Source of the DNA: Biformimicrobium ophioploci
GTDB taxonomy: Bacteria; Pseudomonadota; Gammaproteobacteria; Pseudomonadales; Cellvibrionaceae
Length of the DNA stretch: 64,000 nt
Assembly (NCBI RefSeq): GCF_030270605.1
Contig: NZ_BSYJ01000004.1
Location: 372,001 to 436,000 of the forward strand
Direction of reading: 5' to 3'
Shown: piece by piece, positions 8,813 through 17,500 of the stretch
Layout of the letters: each line of letters begins with the position of its first letter
How positions within the stretch are numbered: position 1 is the first letter of the stretch
The notes under the pieces: generated by a model
What the model was told of the DNA's origin: nothing
The model's input: the letters and a program-made list of their open reading frames with translations, nothing else
The model's database searches: none
Program-made: the position numbers and the translations under genes

Positions 8813-9918
8813 TCTTGTTCTGCCAGCCAGTCCGCCACCTGTCGCCAGTCCCCCCGGAACAGGCGCTTGCCCTGCTGTTGCTCCAGCTGGTAGCCGTACA
8901 TGCCGTCGTAGTAGCCGGACAAAAGCACTTCGACCACCGGCACTATGCCGTCCGCAGTACCGTCGGAACAAAAAACGGTGCCCGCCGCTTCCAGCTGCTC
9001 GTCCAGTTCCCGATAACGCAATCCACCCAGGCGCCTTTTGATGCGGCCGAGGTTTCCGCGCAGGTCCTCGATCATGCGTGGGCGCGCTTCCTCGCCGAAA
9101 TACTCTACATACTCCGGCAGCCGGTCGGTGACATAGTCGCGCACGATACGTTGCGCGCGCCGCCCGGGTGGCTCGTCCACCAGCACCGTGGGTGAGGCCT
9201 TGAGCTTGTGCAGGAAGTTGGTGGGCAGGGCGCAGCGCCCGATCAGGTGGCTTTCGTCTTCGACAAAAATCGGCCCTTCGCCCAGCTGTTCCAGTTTCAG
9301 CAGCGCAATGCTGAGCGCGTTCTCGAACGAAATCTGGCTTGGCTGTGGTGCCAGGTTGCGGCCAAAGGCGGAACCGCGGTGGTTGGCCAGGGACTCCAGG
9401 CATACCGCGCGCCTTCTATGGCGCAGCAGGTCGGTCTTGCCGGAACCGGTGGAGCCGGCAATGACGATAAACGAGAGTTTTTCGGTCAGTCGCTCCAGCT
9501 GTTCCAGCAGGCAGGTGCGCATGGCCTTGTAGCCGCCGATGACCAGCGGGTAGTCGACGCCAGCCTCGCGCAACATTTTTTGTGTAGTGCGCGAGCGCAG
9601 GCCGCCGCGAAAGCAGTAGAGGTAGCCCTCCGGGTTGTCGTGGGTGAATGCGCTCCAGTCCTCCAGGCGCTGGGCGCGGACTTTTTTGGTAGCCAGTTGC
9701 CAGCCCAGTTCGATTGCCGCGTCCTGTCCCTGTTCCTTGTAGCGGGTGCCCACCTTGGCCCGCTGGATGTCATCGAGCAGCGGCACGTTGCGCGCACTGG
9801 GGAAGGCGCCCTTGTTGAACTCTACCGGGGCACGCACGTCCATCAGCGGTACATCGTTGAGGAACAGTGACAGGTAATCGTCGGTATCAGGGCGCAAGTC
9901 AGGCTCCGGCGGTGGCAT
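8791..9918 (-). CDS. mnmH: tRNA 2-selenouridine synthase MnmH (SelU/YbbB)
   Basis: 375 residues from the ATG at 9918. The N-terminal rhodanese domain has its active cysteine in YCFRGGLRSR (Cys102). The second domain has a P-loop, GSTGSGKT, at 155-162. The enzyme converts 2-thiouridine at the wobble position (U34) of Lys, Glu and Gln tRNAs to 2-selenouridine, using selenophosphate and a geranylated intermediate. Selenophosphate would come from the SelD fusion encoded at 12061-14340. A longer frame reaches 10149, but that would overrun the upstream CBS gene. The extreme C-terminus is made by the GGGGTCAGAG repeat. Confidence 0.93.
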   Translation of the reverse strand: MPPPEPDLRPDTDDYLSLFLNDVPLMDVRAPVEFNKGAFPSARNVPLLDDIQRAKVGTRYKEQGQDAAIELGWQLATKKVRAQRLEDWSAFTHDNPEGYLYCFRGGLRSRTTQKMLREAGVDYPLVIGGYKAMRTCLLEQLERLTEKLSFIVIAGSTGSGKTDLLRHRRRAVCLESLANHRGSAFGRNLAPQPSQISFENALSIALLKLEQLGEGPIFVEDESHLIGRCALPTNFLHKLKASPTVLVDEPPGRRAQRIVRDYVTDRLPEYVEYFGEEARPRMIEDLRGNLGRIKRRLGGLRYRELDEQLEAAGTVFCSDGTADGIVPVVEVLLSGYYDGMYGYQLEQQQGKRLFRGDWRQVADWLAEQEGSESKR

Positions 9919-9943
9919 CGAATTGCCGGGGAGTGTACCGGAT

Positions 9944-10393
9944 TCAGGCGACCTCGTCGTCGATGGGGCTGTAGAGCTCCGCCAGGTGCTTGGCGCAGTA
10001 GCGCAGTGCATCCGCCACCGTAACGATGCCCACCAGCTCCCCCTCGCGCATGACCAGCACGCAGCCGATATGGGTATCGGCCATGGCCAGCAGGATCTTA
10101 TCCAGCGGGTCGTGGATATCGGCAATGTAGGGCCGGCGCGCGCACACATCGCGCACGTACAGGTCCTGCTCCTCGAAGCGGTGACCCGGGCTGTAGGCGC
10201 GGTCTATGTCATTGGCGGAAATCACGGTTTCCAGGTCGCCATCGCGGGTGACGGCAAGGTGATGCACTTTGTGTTGCGACATCATCTCCGAGGCCTCAGA
10301 CAGCGGCGCGTCCACATCGATATGATGGGGGAAGGGCGTGGTCACCGCCGCCAGGGACGGCATATGATTGGGTTTGTGGTTGGAAGTCGCCAT
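9944..10393 (-). CDS. Two-CBS-domain protein
   Basis: 149 residues from the ATG at 10393 (MATSNHKP); an ATG at 10426 would add 11 residues. Two CBS motifs fill the protein: the first about residues 18-70 (HHLAVTRDGDLETVISANDI), the second about 85-140 (ILLAMADTHIGCVLVMREGE, VGIVTVADALRYC). Stand-alone CBS pairs usually sense adenosine nucleotides and regulate a partner, but no partner is clear here. It lies 25 nt upstream of mnmH on the same strand and may share its transcript. Confidence 0.85.
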   Translation of the reverse strand: MATSNHKPNHMPSLAAVTTPFPHHIDVDAPLSEASEMMSQHKVHHLAVTRDGDLETVISANDIDRAYSPGHRFEEQDLYVRDVCARRPYIADIHDPLDKILLAMADTHIGCVLVMREGELVGIVTVADALRYCAKHLAELYSPIDDEVA

Positions 10394-10482
10394 AATCACA
10401 CGCTGTATTGGAAACAGTGAAAGCATAGGGTAGAGCAGCCGCCGCCGTCATCCGCAGTGGCGCCGGTTACCACCAAAAATCC

Positions 10483-11163
10483 ATGGAAATTGTATTTGTC
10501 CTGCATTCCCCCAAGGTCCCCGAGAATGTCGGCGCCGCCTGTCGCGCCATCAAGACCATGGGCTTTTCTGAATTACGCATTGTGGCCAGCGATGCACACC
10601 TGCAGAAGCCTGCGCGGATCCTCGCCCATGGTGCCGGGGATATTCTGGATAACTGCAGCGCCTTTGACGGGCTGGGTGAGGCGGTGGCGGACTGCGAACT
10701 GGTGGCGGCCACCTCGGCCAAGCCGCGGCTGCAGTTCCGCGAACTGCTGGGCCCGGCTGAACTGAGAGATACGCTCAGGCAGCAGCAGGGCGCTGTGGGG
10801 CGCGTGGCACTCGTATTCGGCTGTGAGGAATCCGGTCTCAGTAACGCGGATCTGGCCCACTGCCATGTGTTGACCAGCATTCCGCTGGCGACCAGTTTCC
10901 CGTCTCTGAACCTTGGCCAGGCGGTCATGCTCTATGCGTGGGAGCTTTCCCGCATACCGGCGGAATCCCCAGAATCCGGCCTGCCAGCTTCGGGGCAGCT
11001 TGAGGCGTTGCGGCAAAAGCTGGGGGAGCTGTTGCCGGCGCTTTCATTCGAGCCGGACTCCACCCTGCACCGCTGGGCACTGGAAAAGGTGAATCGTGCC
11101 AGTGCCAAGGATATCGGCTTCCTGCATACCCTGGTGGCCAAGATATTAAAAAAGCCCCCCTGA
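10483..11163 (+). CDS. lasT: tRNA/rRNA 2'-O-methyltransferase, LasT (YjtD) type, SPOUT fold
   Basis: 226 residues, close to E. coli LasT/YjtD (about 228). The N-terminus SPKVPENVGAACRAIKTMGF and RIVASDAHLQKPARILAHGA follow LasT closely. The knot region is LVFGCEESGLSN and SFPSLNLGQAVMLYAWEL, the SAM-binding motifs of SPOUT RNA methyltransferases. TrmJ is the related characterised enzyme (Cm/Um32 in tRNA), but the match is better to LasT, whose target is not settled to my knowledge. The gene diverges from the CBS gene. A 14-bp perfect palindrome, ATATCCGCGGATAT, follows the stop at 11163-11176. Confidence 0.85.
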   Translation: MEIVFVLHSPKVPENVGAACRAIKTMGFSELRIVASDAHLQKPARILAHGAGDILDNCSAFDGLGEAVADCELVAATSAKPRLQFRELLGPAELRDTLRQQQGAVGRVALVFGCEESGLSNADLAHCHVLTSIPLATSFPSLNLGQAVMLYAWELSRIPAESPESGLPASGQLEALRQKLGELLPALSFEPDSTLHRWALEKVNRASAKDIGFLHTLVAKILKKPP

Positions 11164-11490
11164 TATCCGCGGATATATGTGCTAATTAAATAGTGGGTGC
11201 CGATATCTAATTAACGGCGTTGCACTTTTCCAATATGTCGTTATTATGCGCCTCCGGTTTCAATTCCGAACCCGACTGCCGGCCTGTCCATATGGCCGGC
11301 TCATAACGCTATGGGAAATATCCGGTCATTTCATTCAATAAAAGGATGGCCGGGTTATTTAGCGCGACACTGTCATAAAAATTAAAACTTGCCGCATATG
11401 AATGCGGCCGGTATCGCGATATCCGGAAATGATATTAACGCCCGCCAGCGCAGAGGCTGGTGGCGAATATTGAATAATGAAGGAACGCAG
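11164..11490. other. AT-rich leader of the MvaT-like gene
   Basis: These 327 nt contain no convincing gene and are visibly richer in A and T than their surroundings. They hold a perfect 14-bp palindrome at 11163-11176, a hairpin GCCGGCC/GGCCGGC at 11278-11300, and many TAATTAA and ATAAAA-type steps. H-NS-family proteins bind such DNA and commonly repress their own genes, so self-regulation is plausible. A frame open from 11389 could extend the coding region upstream, but it lacks a good start context. Confidence 0.5.
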
Positions 11491-11985
11491 ATGCAATTAG
11501 ATTTCGACAATATTGAGCAGCAGATTGCCGAGCACAAGGCAAAGATTGAATTTCTCGAGGAGCAAAAGCAAAAGGCGGAACTGCGCAAGCAGGGCCTGAT
11601 TGCCTTTGACAAGGCGCTGGTCAACCTGGCCGCGGAATACAAAATGGAAGAGCACGAATTCTACGATGCCCGCGGTGGCGATATCGTGGAGTGGCTGCTG
11701 GGCCAGTTGAACAATGCGGAAGCGCCGGAGTATATCTCCACCCTGAAAGCGCGCGTTGCGCGTGTGGTGAAGCGCGAGGAAGGTGGTGCGCCGAAGCGCG
11801 TGAGCAAGGCCAACGGCAAGGCTGCGAAGGCACCGGAGCCGAAACTGGAAGTTGGCTCCTATCGCAACCCCTACACCAAGAACGTTATTGAAAAGAAAAA
11901 GCGCAACCCGAAAGAGCTGAACGAGTGGGTCGAAAAGTATGGCCTCAAGATTGTCCAGGGCTGGAAATTCAAGCCTGAAAGCTGA
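11491..11985 (+). CDS. MvaT/H-NS-like nucleoid silencer, extended form
   Basis: 164 residues from the ATG at 11491, preceded by GAAGGAACGCAG. Residues 1-35 are a charged helix fit for coiled-coil oligomerisation (IEFLEEQKQKAELRKQ). The C-terminus (about 122-160) contains SYRNPYTKNVIE and LNEWVEKYGLKIVQGW, very like the MvaT DNA-binding end. It is about 40 residues longer than MvaT (124), with an added middle domain (35-90) and a basic linker (98-118). The GGN of the MvaT AT-pincer loop is replaced by KKRN, so DNA contact may differ. The expected role is silencing of AT-rich, foreign DNA. Confidence 0.75.
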   Translation: MQLDFDNIEQQIAEHKAKIEFLEEQKQKAELRKQGLIAFDKALVNLAAEYKMEEHEFYDARGGDIVEWLLGQLNNAEAPEYISTLKARVARVVKREEGGAPKRVSKANGKAAKAPEPKLEVGSYRNPYTKNVIEKKKRNPKELNEWVEKYGLKIVQGWKFKPES

Positions 11986-12060
11986 TTTGCTCGCGCCGGG
12001 GGCGTTAGACCCGGCACTTCGCCGTTGACGCTTTAGAATCAGTAGCAGGGCGTAGCCTTT

Positions 12061-14340
12061 TTAAAGCCGGTAATCCGCGAGGGTTACCGGCTTTTCTCTT
12101 TTCAGCATCACCTTGCCGATAATCGCCGCATGGGAATAACCGGCCGATTTCAGCTCCGCAATACACTGGTCGGCACTGGCCTCTGGCACAGATGCCAGCA
12201 GGCCGCCGGCGGTCTGCGGGTCTGCCAGCAGGGCCCAGTGCGGCAGCGCCGCCCAGCGTGCCGCGTTGTTGACCTGTTCGTAGGCCAGCGCATTGTGCGG
12301 GTGCAGGCTGGAGAGCCAGCTGTTTTCCGCGCAGCTGGCGGCGCCTGGCAACAGCGGCAGCGGTTCTGACCAGAGTTCGGCGCCCAGTGCCCGGGTATGC
12401 TGTGCATCCCGACCGGCGTTGTTCTCGGCCAGCATTTCCAGCAGGTGCCCGAGCAGGCCGAAACCGGTCACATCCGTCAGCGCACTGCTGCCGGCACGGA
12501 ACAGAATCTCCGCAGCGGGACCATTGCTCAGCAGCATGTTGTCCTGAGCCGCCTGCAGCCAGCGCCCCTTTGCCTCGCCAAAACCCTCGGCGGCAAATAC
12601 CGCACCGACTCCCAGGGGCTTGGTCAGGATCAGCAGTTCACCCGGCGCCACGCCGCGCTTGGCGACCAGTTGTTCCGCATCGGCAAAACCGTTGACTGTC
12701 AGTCCCAGCTGGAACTCGGTGCCTTCGCTGGTGTGACCGCCGCTCAGTACGCTTCCGTGGCGATTCAGCTCCATCACCACCCCGTCCATGACCAGTGCCA
12801 GGTCGCGCTCGGTCAGGCGCCCGGCCGCCAGTGGCATGGTGGCAAGCAATTGTGCGCTGGCCGGGGTTGCGTGCATGGCAAACAGGTCCGACAGCGCGTG
12901 CAGTGTGGCAATGCGCGCAAAAATCCACGGGTCGCGTACCAGCTGGCGCAGCTGGTCGGAACTCTGCACCAGCAGTTTGCCCGGCGGTACCTGGAGCACC
13001 GCCGCATCATCGCCAATACCGGTCAGCAGGTGTTCACTCTCCTGTGCGGGTACGCCCGCCAGCGCACGCTGCAGCGCATCCGCCCCCACCTTGGCGCCGC
13101 AACCATTACAGCGCATGCCGTGAAAGGATTCGCCGCCGCGGCTGTCCACCCGTTCCGGCGCATTCTCACGCCGCCACAGGCCCGGTTTGGTTTCCTCGCT
13201 TTCCACCATCGGGCGCAGTTCGCGGAAGCGCTGCATAAACTGCTGGTCGATATGGTTCTTCCAGCGCCACATGTGTGGCCCGGCCAGGGCGAAGCCATTG
13301 CGGGTAGCCACAGCGCGCTTGTCGCCGCAGGCGAGCATGCTGAGGAAGTCCCGCTGCGGCCGGAATTTTTTCAGCGGTTTACCGAGCAGGGTGGCGCGCA
13401 GGTTGTGAAACAGGAACGGTGCCTGGCGCACCGCGTAAACGCCGGCCTTGGGCAAAGTGCGTGGGCTGAATGCGGCGACATCACCGGCGGCAAAGATGCG
13501 CTCGTGGCTGCTACGCAGGGTCTCGTCTACGCGCACAAATCCGGCCTCATCCAGCGCGAGTCCCGTGCCTGAAAGCCAGGCCGGTGCTGCCGCCTGGGTG
13601 CAGAGGAATACGGCATCCAGCGCCAGGGTTGCGCCGCTGCTGCTGGTCAGGCCGTCGTCATTGATTGCTGCCACATCCCAGGGCGCATGCACGCGGATGC
13701 CGAGCCGGCGCAGTTCCCTTGCTGCCAGCTTGCGCGCCATCAGCGGGTAGCCTTCGGGTACGTTTTTGCTGCGGCTTACCAGGTGGATATTCACACGCCC
13801 GCTGTGAAGCCCATCCTGCAGGGCGTGCGCCATGGCCATGGCGATTTCACAGCCGCCGGCACCGGCGCCAACCACCGCCAGGTCGAACGCCCTGTGTTCC
13901 TCACGGATCTGCTGGCGCAGCGCCTGCCAGTGCGGATAAAAACGACTGATGGGCTTCACCGGGATGGCGTGTTCCGAGCCCGGTAACTGGTGCGCCGGGG
14001 TGGCGCCGGTATCGATGGAAAGGAGGTCGAAACCGATGGGCGGGTGCCCGTCCAGTGCAATCTGTCGTGCCTCGCTGTCGATACCGGTGGCGCTGCTGAC
14101 GATAAAGCGCGCGCCAACGGCGGCGCACAGGCGGGTCAGGTCGATATGGGTCTCGTCGTAGCTGTAGTGGCCGGCAATCAGGCCCGGCAACATGCCGGAG
14201 TAGGGTGTCTGCACCTGCGGTGATATGAGTGTCACGCGCACACCGGGCAGCGGCTTCATGGCCCACATCATCAGTGTCAGTGCGTGGGCGTGTCCACCGC
14301 CGATCAAGACCAGGTCCTGGTAATTGGGAGAGTCCTGCAT
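12061..14340 (-). CDS. selD: Selenide, water dikinase SelD fused to an N-terminal pyridine nucleotide-disulfide oxidoreductase
   Basis: 759 residues, about twice a plain SelD. Residues 1-380 are an NDH-2-like flavoprotein with LVLIGGGHAHA near the start (FAD) and LAVVGAGAGGCEIAMAMAHA (second dinucleotide site). SelD starts near 405, with the catalytic pair Cys414 and Lys417 in NGCGAKV, then TGIGDDAAVLQVP and VLSGGHTSEG (ATP/metal sites). SelD makes selenophosphate from selenide and ATP; the fused oxidoreductase probably supplies reduced selenium, by inference. With mnmH nearby and no selA, selB or selenocysteine tRNA in the window, its product is likely used for 2-selenouridine. The stop lies in the convergent terminator. 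Confidence 0.92.
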   Translation of the reverse strand: MQDSPNYQDLVLIGGGHAHALTLMMWAMKPLPGVRVTLISPQVQTPYSGMLPGLIAGHYSYDETHIDLTRLCAAVGARFIVSSATGIDSEARQIALDGHPPIGFDLLSIDTGATPAHQLPGSEHAIPVKPISRFYPHWQALRQQIREEHRAFDLAVVGAGAGGCEIAMAMAHALQDGLHSGRVNIHLVSRSKNVPEGYPLMARKLAARELRRLGIRVHAPWDVAAINDDGLTSSSGATLALDAVFLCTQAAAPAWLSGTGLALDEAGFVRVDETLRSSHERIFAAGDVAAFSPRTLPKAGVYAVRQAPFLFHNLRATLLGKPLKKFRPQRDFLSMLACGDKRAVATRNGFALAGPHMWRWKNHIDQQFMQRFRELRPMVESEETKPGLWRRENAPERVDSRGGESFHGMRCNGCGAKVGADALQRALAGVPAQESEHLLTGIGDDAAVLQVPPGKLLVQSSDQLRQLVRDPWIFARIATLHALSDLFAMHATPASAQLLATMPLAAGRLTERDLALVMDGVVMELNRHGSVLSGGHTSEGTEFQLGLTVNGFADAEQLVAKRGVAPGELLILTKPLGVGAVFAAEGFGEAKGRWLQAAQDNMLLSNGPAAEILFRAGSSALTDVTGFGLLGHLLEMLAENNAGRDAQHTRALGAELWSEPLPLLPGAASCAENSWLSSLHPHNALAYEQVNNAARWAALPHWALLADPQTAGGLLASVPEASADQCIAELKSAGYSHAAIIGKVMLKREKPVTLADYRL
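12063..12099 (+). terminator. Terminator of the MvaT-like gene, inside the selD 3' end
   Basis: The arms AAAGCCGGTAA (12063-12073) and TTACCGGCTTT (12084-12094) form an 11-bp stem with a T-rich tail (TTTTCTCTTTT) on the + strand. It therefore fits an intrinsic terminator for the MvaT-like gene. The same bases encode the last residues of the convergent selD fusion. Confidence 0.65.
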
Positions 14341-14500
14341 GCCTGTTCCGTGTTCCCGTGAAAGTGCATCGTCTGGGTCGCAACAATGATACGCGCAAAT
14401 GCGCCGGCACAGGAGTGGCGCCTGAACCCAAACGGCTAACGCCTACAATGAAATCATCAGGCGCAACGATCAGTTAGCAGCCCCATAACGGAAGTAGGCG

Positions 14501-17500
14501 TTGTCACCCGGAAGTCAACCTGAGCAAGTCGGCCATGACCAAGACCGCGGCACCGCGCTGCTGTGGGGCCTTGCCGGTGTTGCGCTGGTGCTGGCGCTTT
14601 TTTCGTTTTGCGTGTCGCTGGTTTTACCTGGGGTGGTCGAGCGCTGGCTGCGCGCAGAGGGCATCGAAGCTGAAGTACAGCATGTCGATATCGCACCGCT
14701 ACCACTGAGGCTGGTGTTGCACGGCGTCAGCGGGCGCAATCGGGACGATCGCGGTTTCAAAGTCGATCACCTGGCGCTGGATTTTAGCTGGTTCGGCCTC
14801 CTGCGCCGGCGCCTGCAGCTGCAGCATATACTGCTGGACGGCGTACACCTGGACGTGGCGCGCAAGGCACCGGGTGCAATAAACGGAACGCCTTCAACAT
14901 CGGAAACGCCGAACACCAAGGGCACAATCGAGGTCGCCGGCTTTACCCTGCCGATCCCCGGGGAGGCCGATGACGGGGATGGCGGTAGCGCCTGGGGGCT
15001 TCGGGTCGACAACCTGCGCGCACTGGACACGGCCCTGTGTCTGCACGACCTGGCAACCGGGGAGGCCGCGCAGGCAACGGAATGCGCGCAGCTGTCGCGC
15101 CTGCACCTGAAACAGCTGGCATTTCATCCCGGTAGTGATGAGCGCGGCCCCGCATTGCGGGTGGATGACCTGTCGCTGGCATCGCTTGTGTTACGCGAGC
15201 CCGGCAGCGGCCGCCGCGATCTTTCCCTGCACAACCTTTCCCTTAGCGGCCTGATGCTGGACGACGGCGCCTTCGATATCGACCAGTTTGCGTTCCAGCG
15301 TTTTGCCGGTTGTGCGTCGCCGTTGCTGCAGCAGCTTGCCTCACTGCCGCAAACGGAGCACTGCCTGGAAATTCGTGCGCTGTCGCTGTTCGGACCCCTG
15401 GGCATGCGCTGGGGGGATGCCGCAGACTTTCACTGGCAGGGCGCGGAAGTGAGCGGCCTGGCACTGCGCCTGCGCAGTGAGTACCGGCCGCTACTGCAGT
15501 TGCAGCAGGCACGCTTTGGCAAGGGCAAGTGGGCCGCCAGCAGCCAGGTGCTGGACCTTTATGACGTCAATCTCAATGGTGCCCGTTGGTGCCCGCCACG
15601 GGACCTGGCGCGATGGGCAGAGGCGAGTGGCAGTGCCTGTCTCGGCATTGCGACATTTGGTTTTGATGATTACCTGCGGGTACGACTGCGCGACAATTTC
15701 GCGCTGCAGCTGCCGGATATACACCTGCGCGATCTCAGCCTCACAAACCCGGATACGCCGGCGAAAGGCGTGCGGCTCGAGTCTGTGGATCTGGATAGCC
15801 TGGACTATGTACAGGCACGCAAGCGGGCCGTATTTGGCAACCTGGCCATCCGCGGCCTGCAGGGATGTTTGCCGGAGGCATGGGCACTGCCGGATGTCGC
15901 CTGTATCGAACTGCCGGCGCTCACCTTTAGCGGACGCAGCGAACTGAAACTCGGTATCGCGGAAGCCGATGCGGCGGGTGAAGACAGTTTCGGCATCGCC
16001 ACCGGTGCGCTGGCACTGGAGCGGTTGGTGCTGCGCAAGAAGGGCGCGGCCGAGCTGCTGGCAGTACAGGGGCTCAACTGGCAGGGCGCCATCTTCCTCG
16101 GCCCGGAGACGCCGTTTTCGATGCGCGATGGCAGCCTGGACAAGCTGGACGGCTGCCTGCCGGCGGGCCTGATTGACGACGTCAGCGAGCCACTCTGTGC
16201 ACGCGCCAGCAACCTGAAGATCGGCGGTCGTCTGCATGTCGCGGTCAGGGAGCTTGCCGTACTTGATAGTGAAGAGGATAGTGGAGGTGACGAAGAATAC
16301 GCGGTACTGGTGCAGGTAGACCGGCTGCAGGCCGATACGGCCGCATTTGTCAGTCGCGATGGCGGCCCCGGCGCACAGAGCATTGCCCTGACCGGGCTGG
16401 ATGGTACGGGGTTTGCGCTGCGCCACCAGTGGCAGGGCGATTCGGCGCCGGTGCAGATCGAGGACAATGCCATTGCGCTTGAGCAGCTGCAGCTGGAGAC
16501 CCTGGCCGGCTGCCTACCGGTTGCCTGGCAGCAGCTGCTGTATGACGAATCCCCTATTCCCGCAGACTGGCCATTGTGCGGCGATGCAAAAGACCTGGTA
16601 TTCGCGCAGCCGCTGGCTATCTCTTACGACGAAGGTTTCTTTCTGGAGGCTGCCGCAGTGGAGGCGGAGGCCTTCTCACTGCGCGATCGCGACCAGCTCG
16701 ACATGCTCGATGTTGCCGGGCTGTCGGTGCCCGGGGTACACATGGACTTCACCGCTCCGCAGGGCCCGTACCCGGTGACGCTCGATGGCGTGACGGCACA
16801 GCGGCTTTCCGGTTGCCTGCTGCCGGCCTGGCTGCCGGAGGATTTTGCCAGCCTGGGCCTGCCGCGCTGCCTGGCGCTGGACGGCCTGGATGGCGGGCAA
16901 AGTACCGCCCTGCAGATCAGCGGGGACAGTAGTGAGTCTGTGGAGGCCAGCGGCAGCGTCACGTTGCGCAAGGTGGCGCTGGGAAATACGGCGCAGATGC
17001 CCGCGAATATCGTTGCGGAAGAGTTGTCGTTCCGTGGCCTCGCCTTTGATGCGCAGCGTATAGCGCTGGAAGCGGGCAGCGCCACAGCAATGCGCATTTG
17101 TGGTGTGCACTTCTGGCTGGAGCCGGCGGAGCGCTGGATTCCGGATTGTTTTGCCTGGCAATCAATGTCCATCGATGGGCCGGCGGAGCTGCAGTACGAC
17201 GGCCCATTTGCGCTGCAGTTATCCAGTGGCAGTGTCGGCGGCTTTACTGCCCGCGCCACGCCCAACGCAAATGTGGAATACCGCGTGGACCAGCTGTCTG
17301 TTGCCGGCCTGTATATGGATGAAACGCTGCTGTCCTTTGCCAGTGCCAGTACCGCGGGGGTGGCCGGCTGCGCGCCCAAAGCCGGTAAAGGCGAGCTGGC
17401 ACCCTGCATCACCCTGGATGTCGCGAACCTGGACGCCCCGCACCGGTTTGAGTACGCGCGCACTGGCGAATGGGATTTCTACAACACGTCGCTCGCCGGA

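Noticed and set aside
9919-10149. N-terminal extension of MnmH
   Set aside because: The frame is open to 10149, but the added residues look random and would overlap the CBS gene; the rhodanese domain starts properly from 9918.
12397-13572. 391-codon open frame on the plus strand inside selD
   Set aside because: Shadow of the SelD fusion, which has all its motifs on the other strand.
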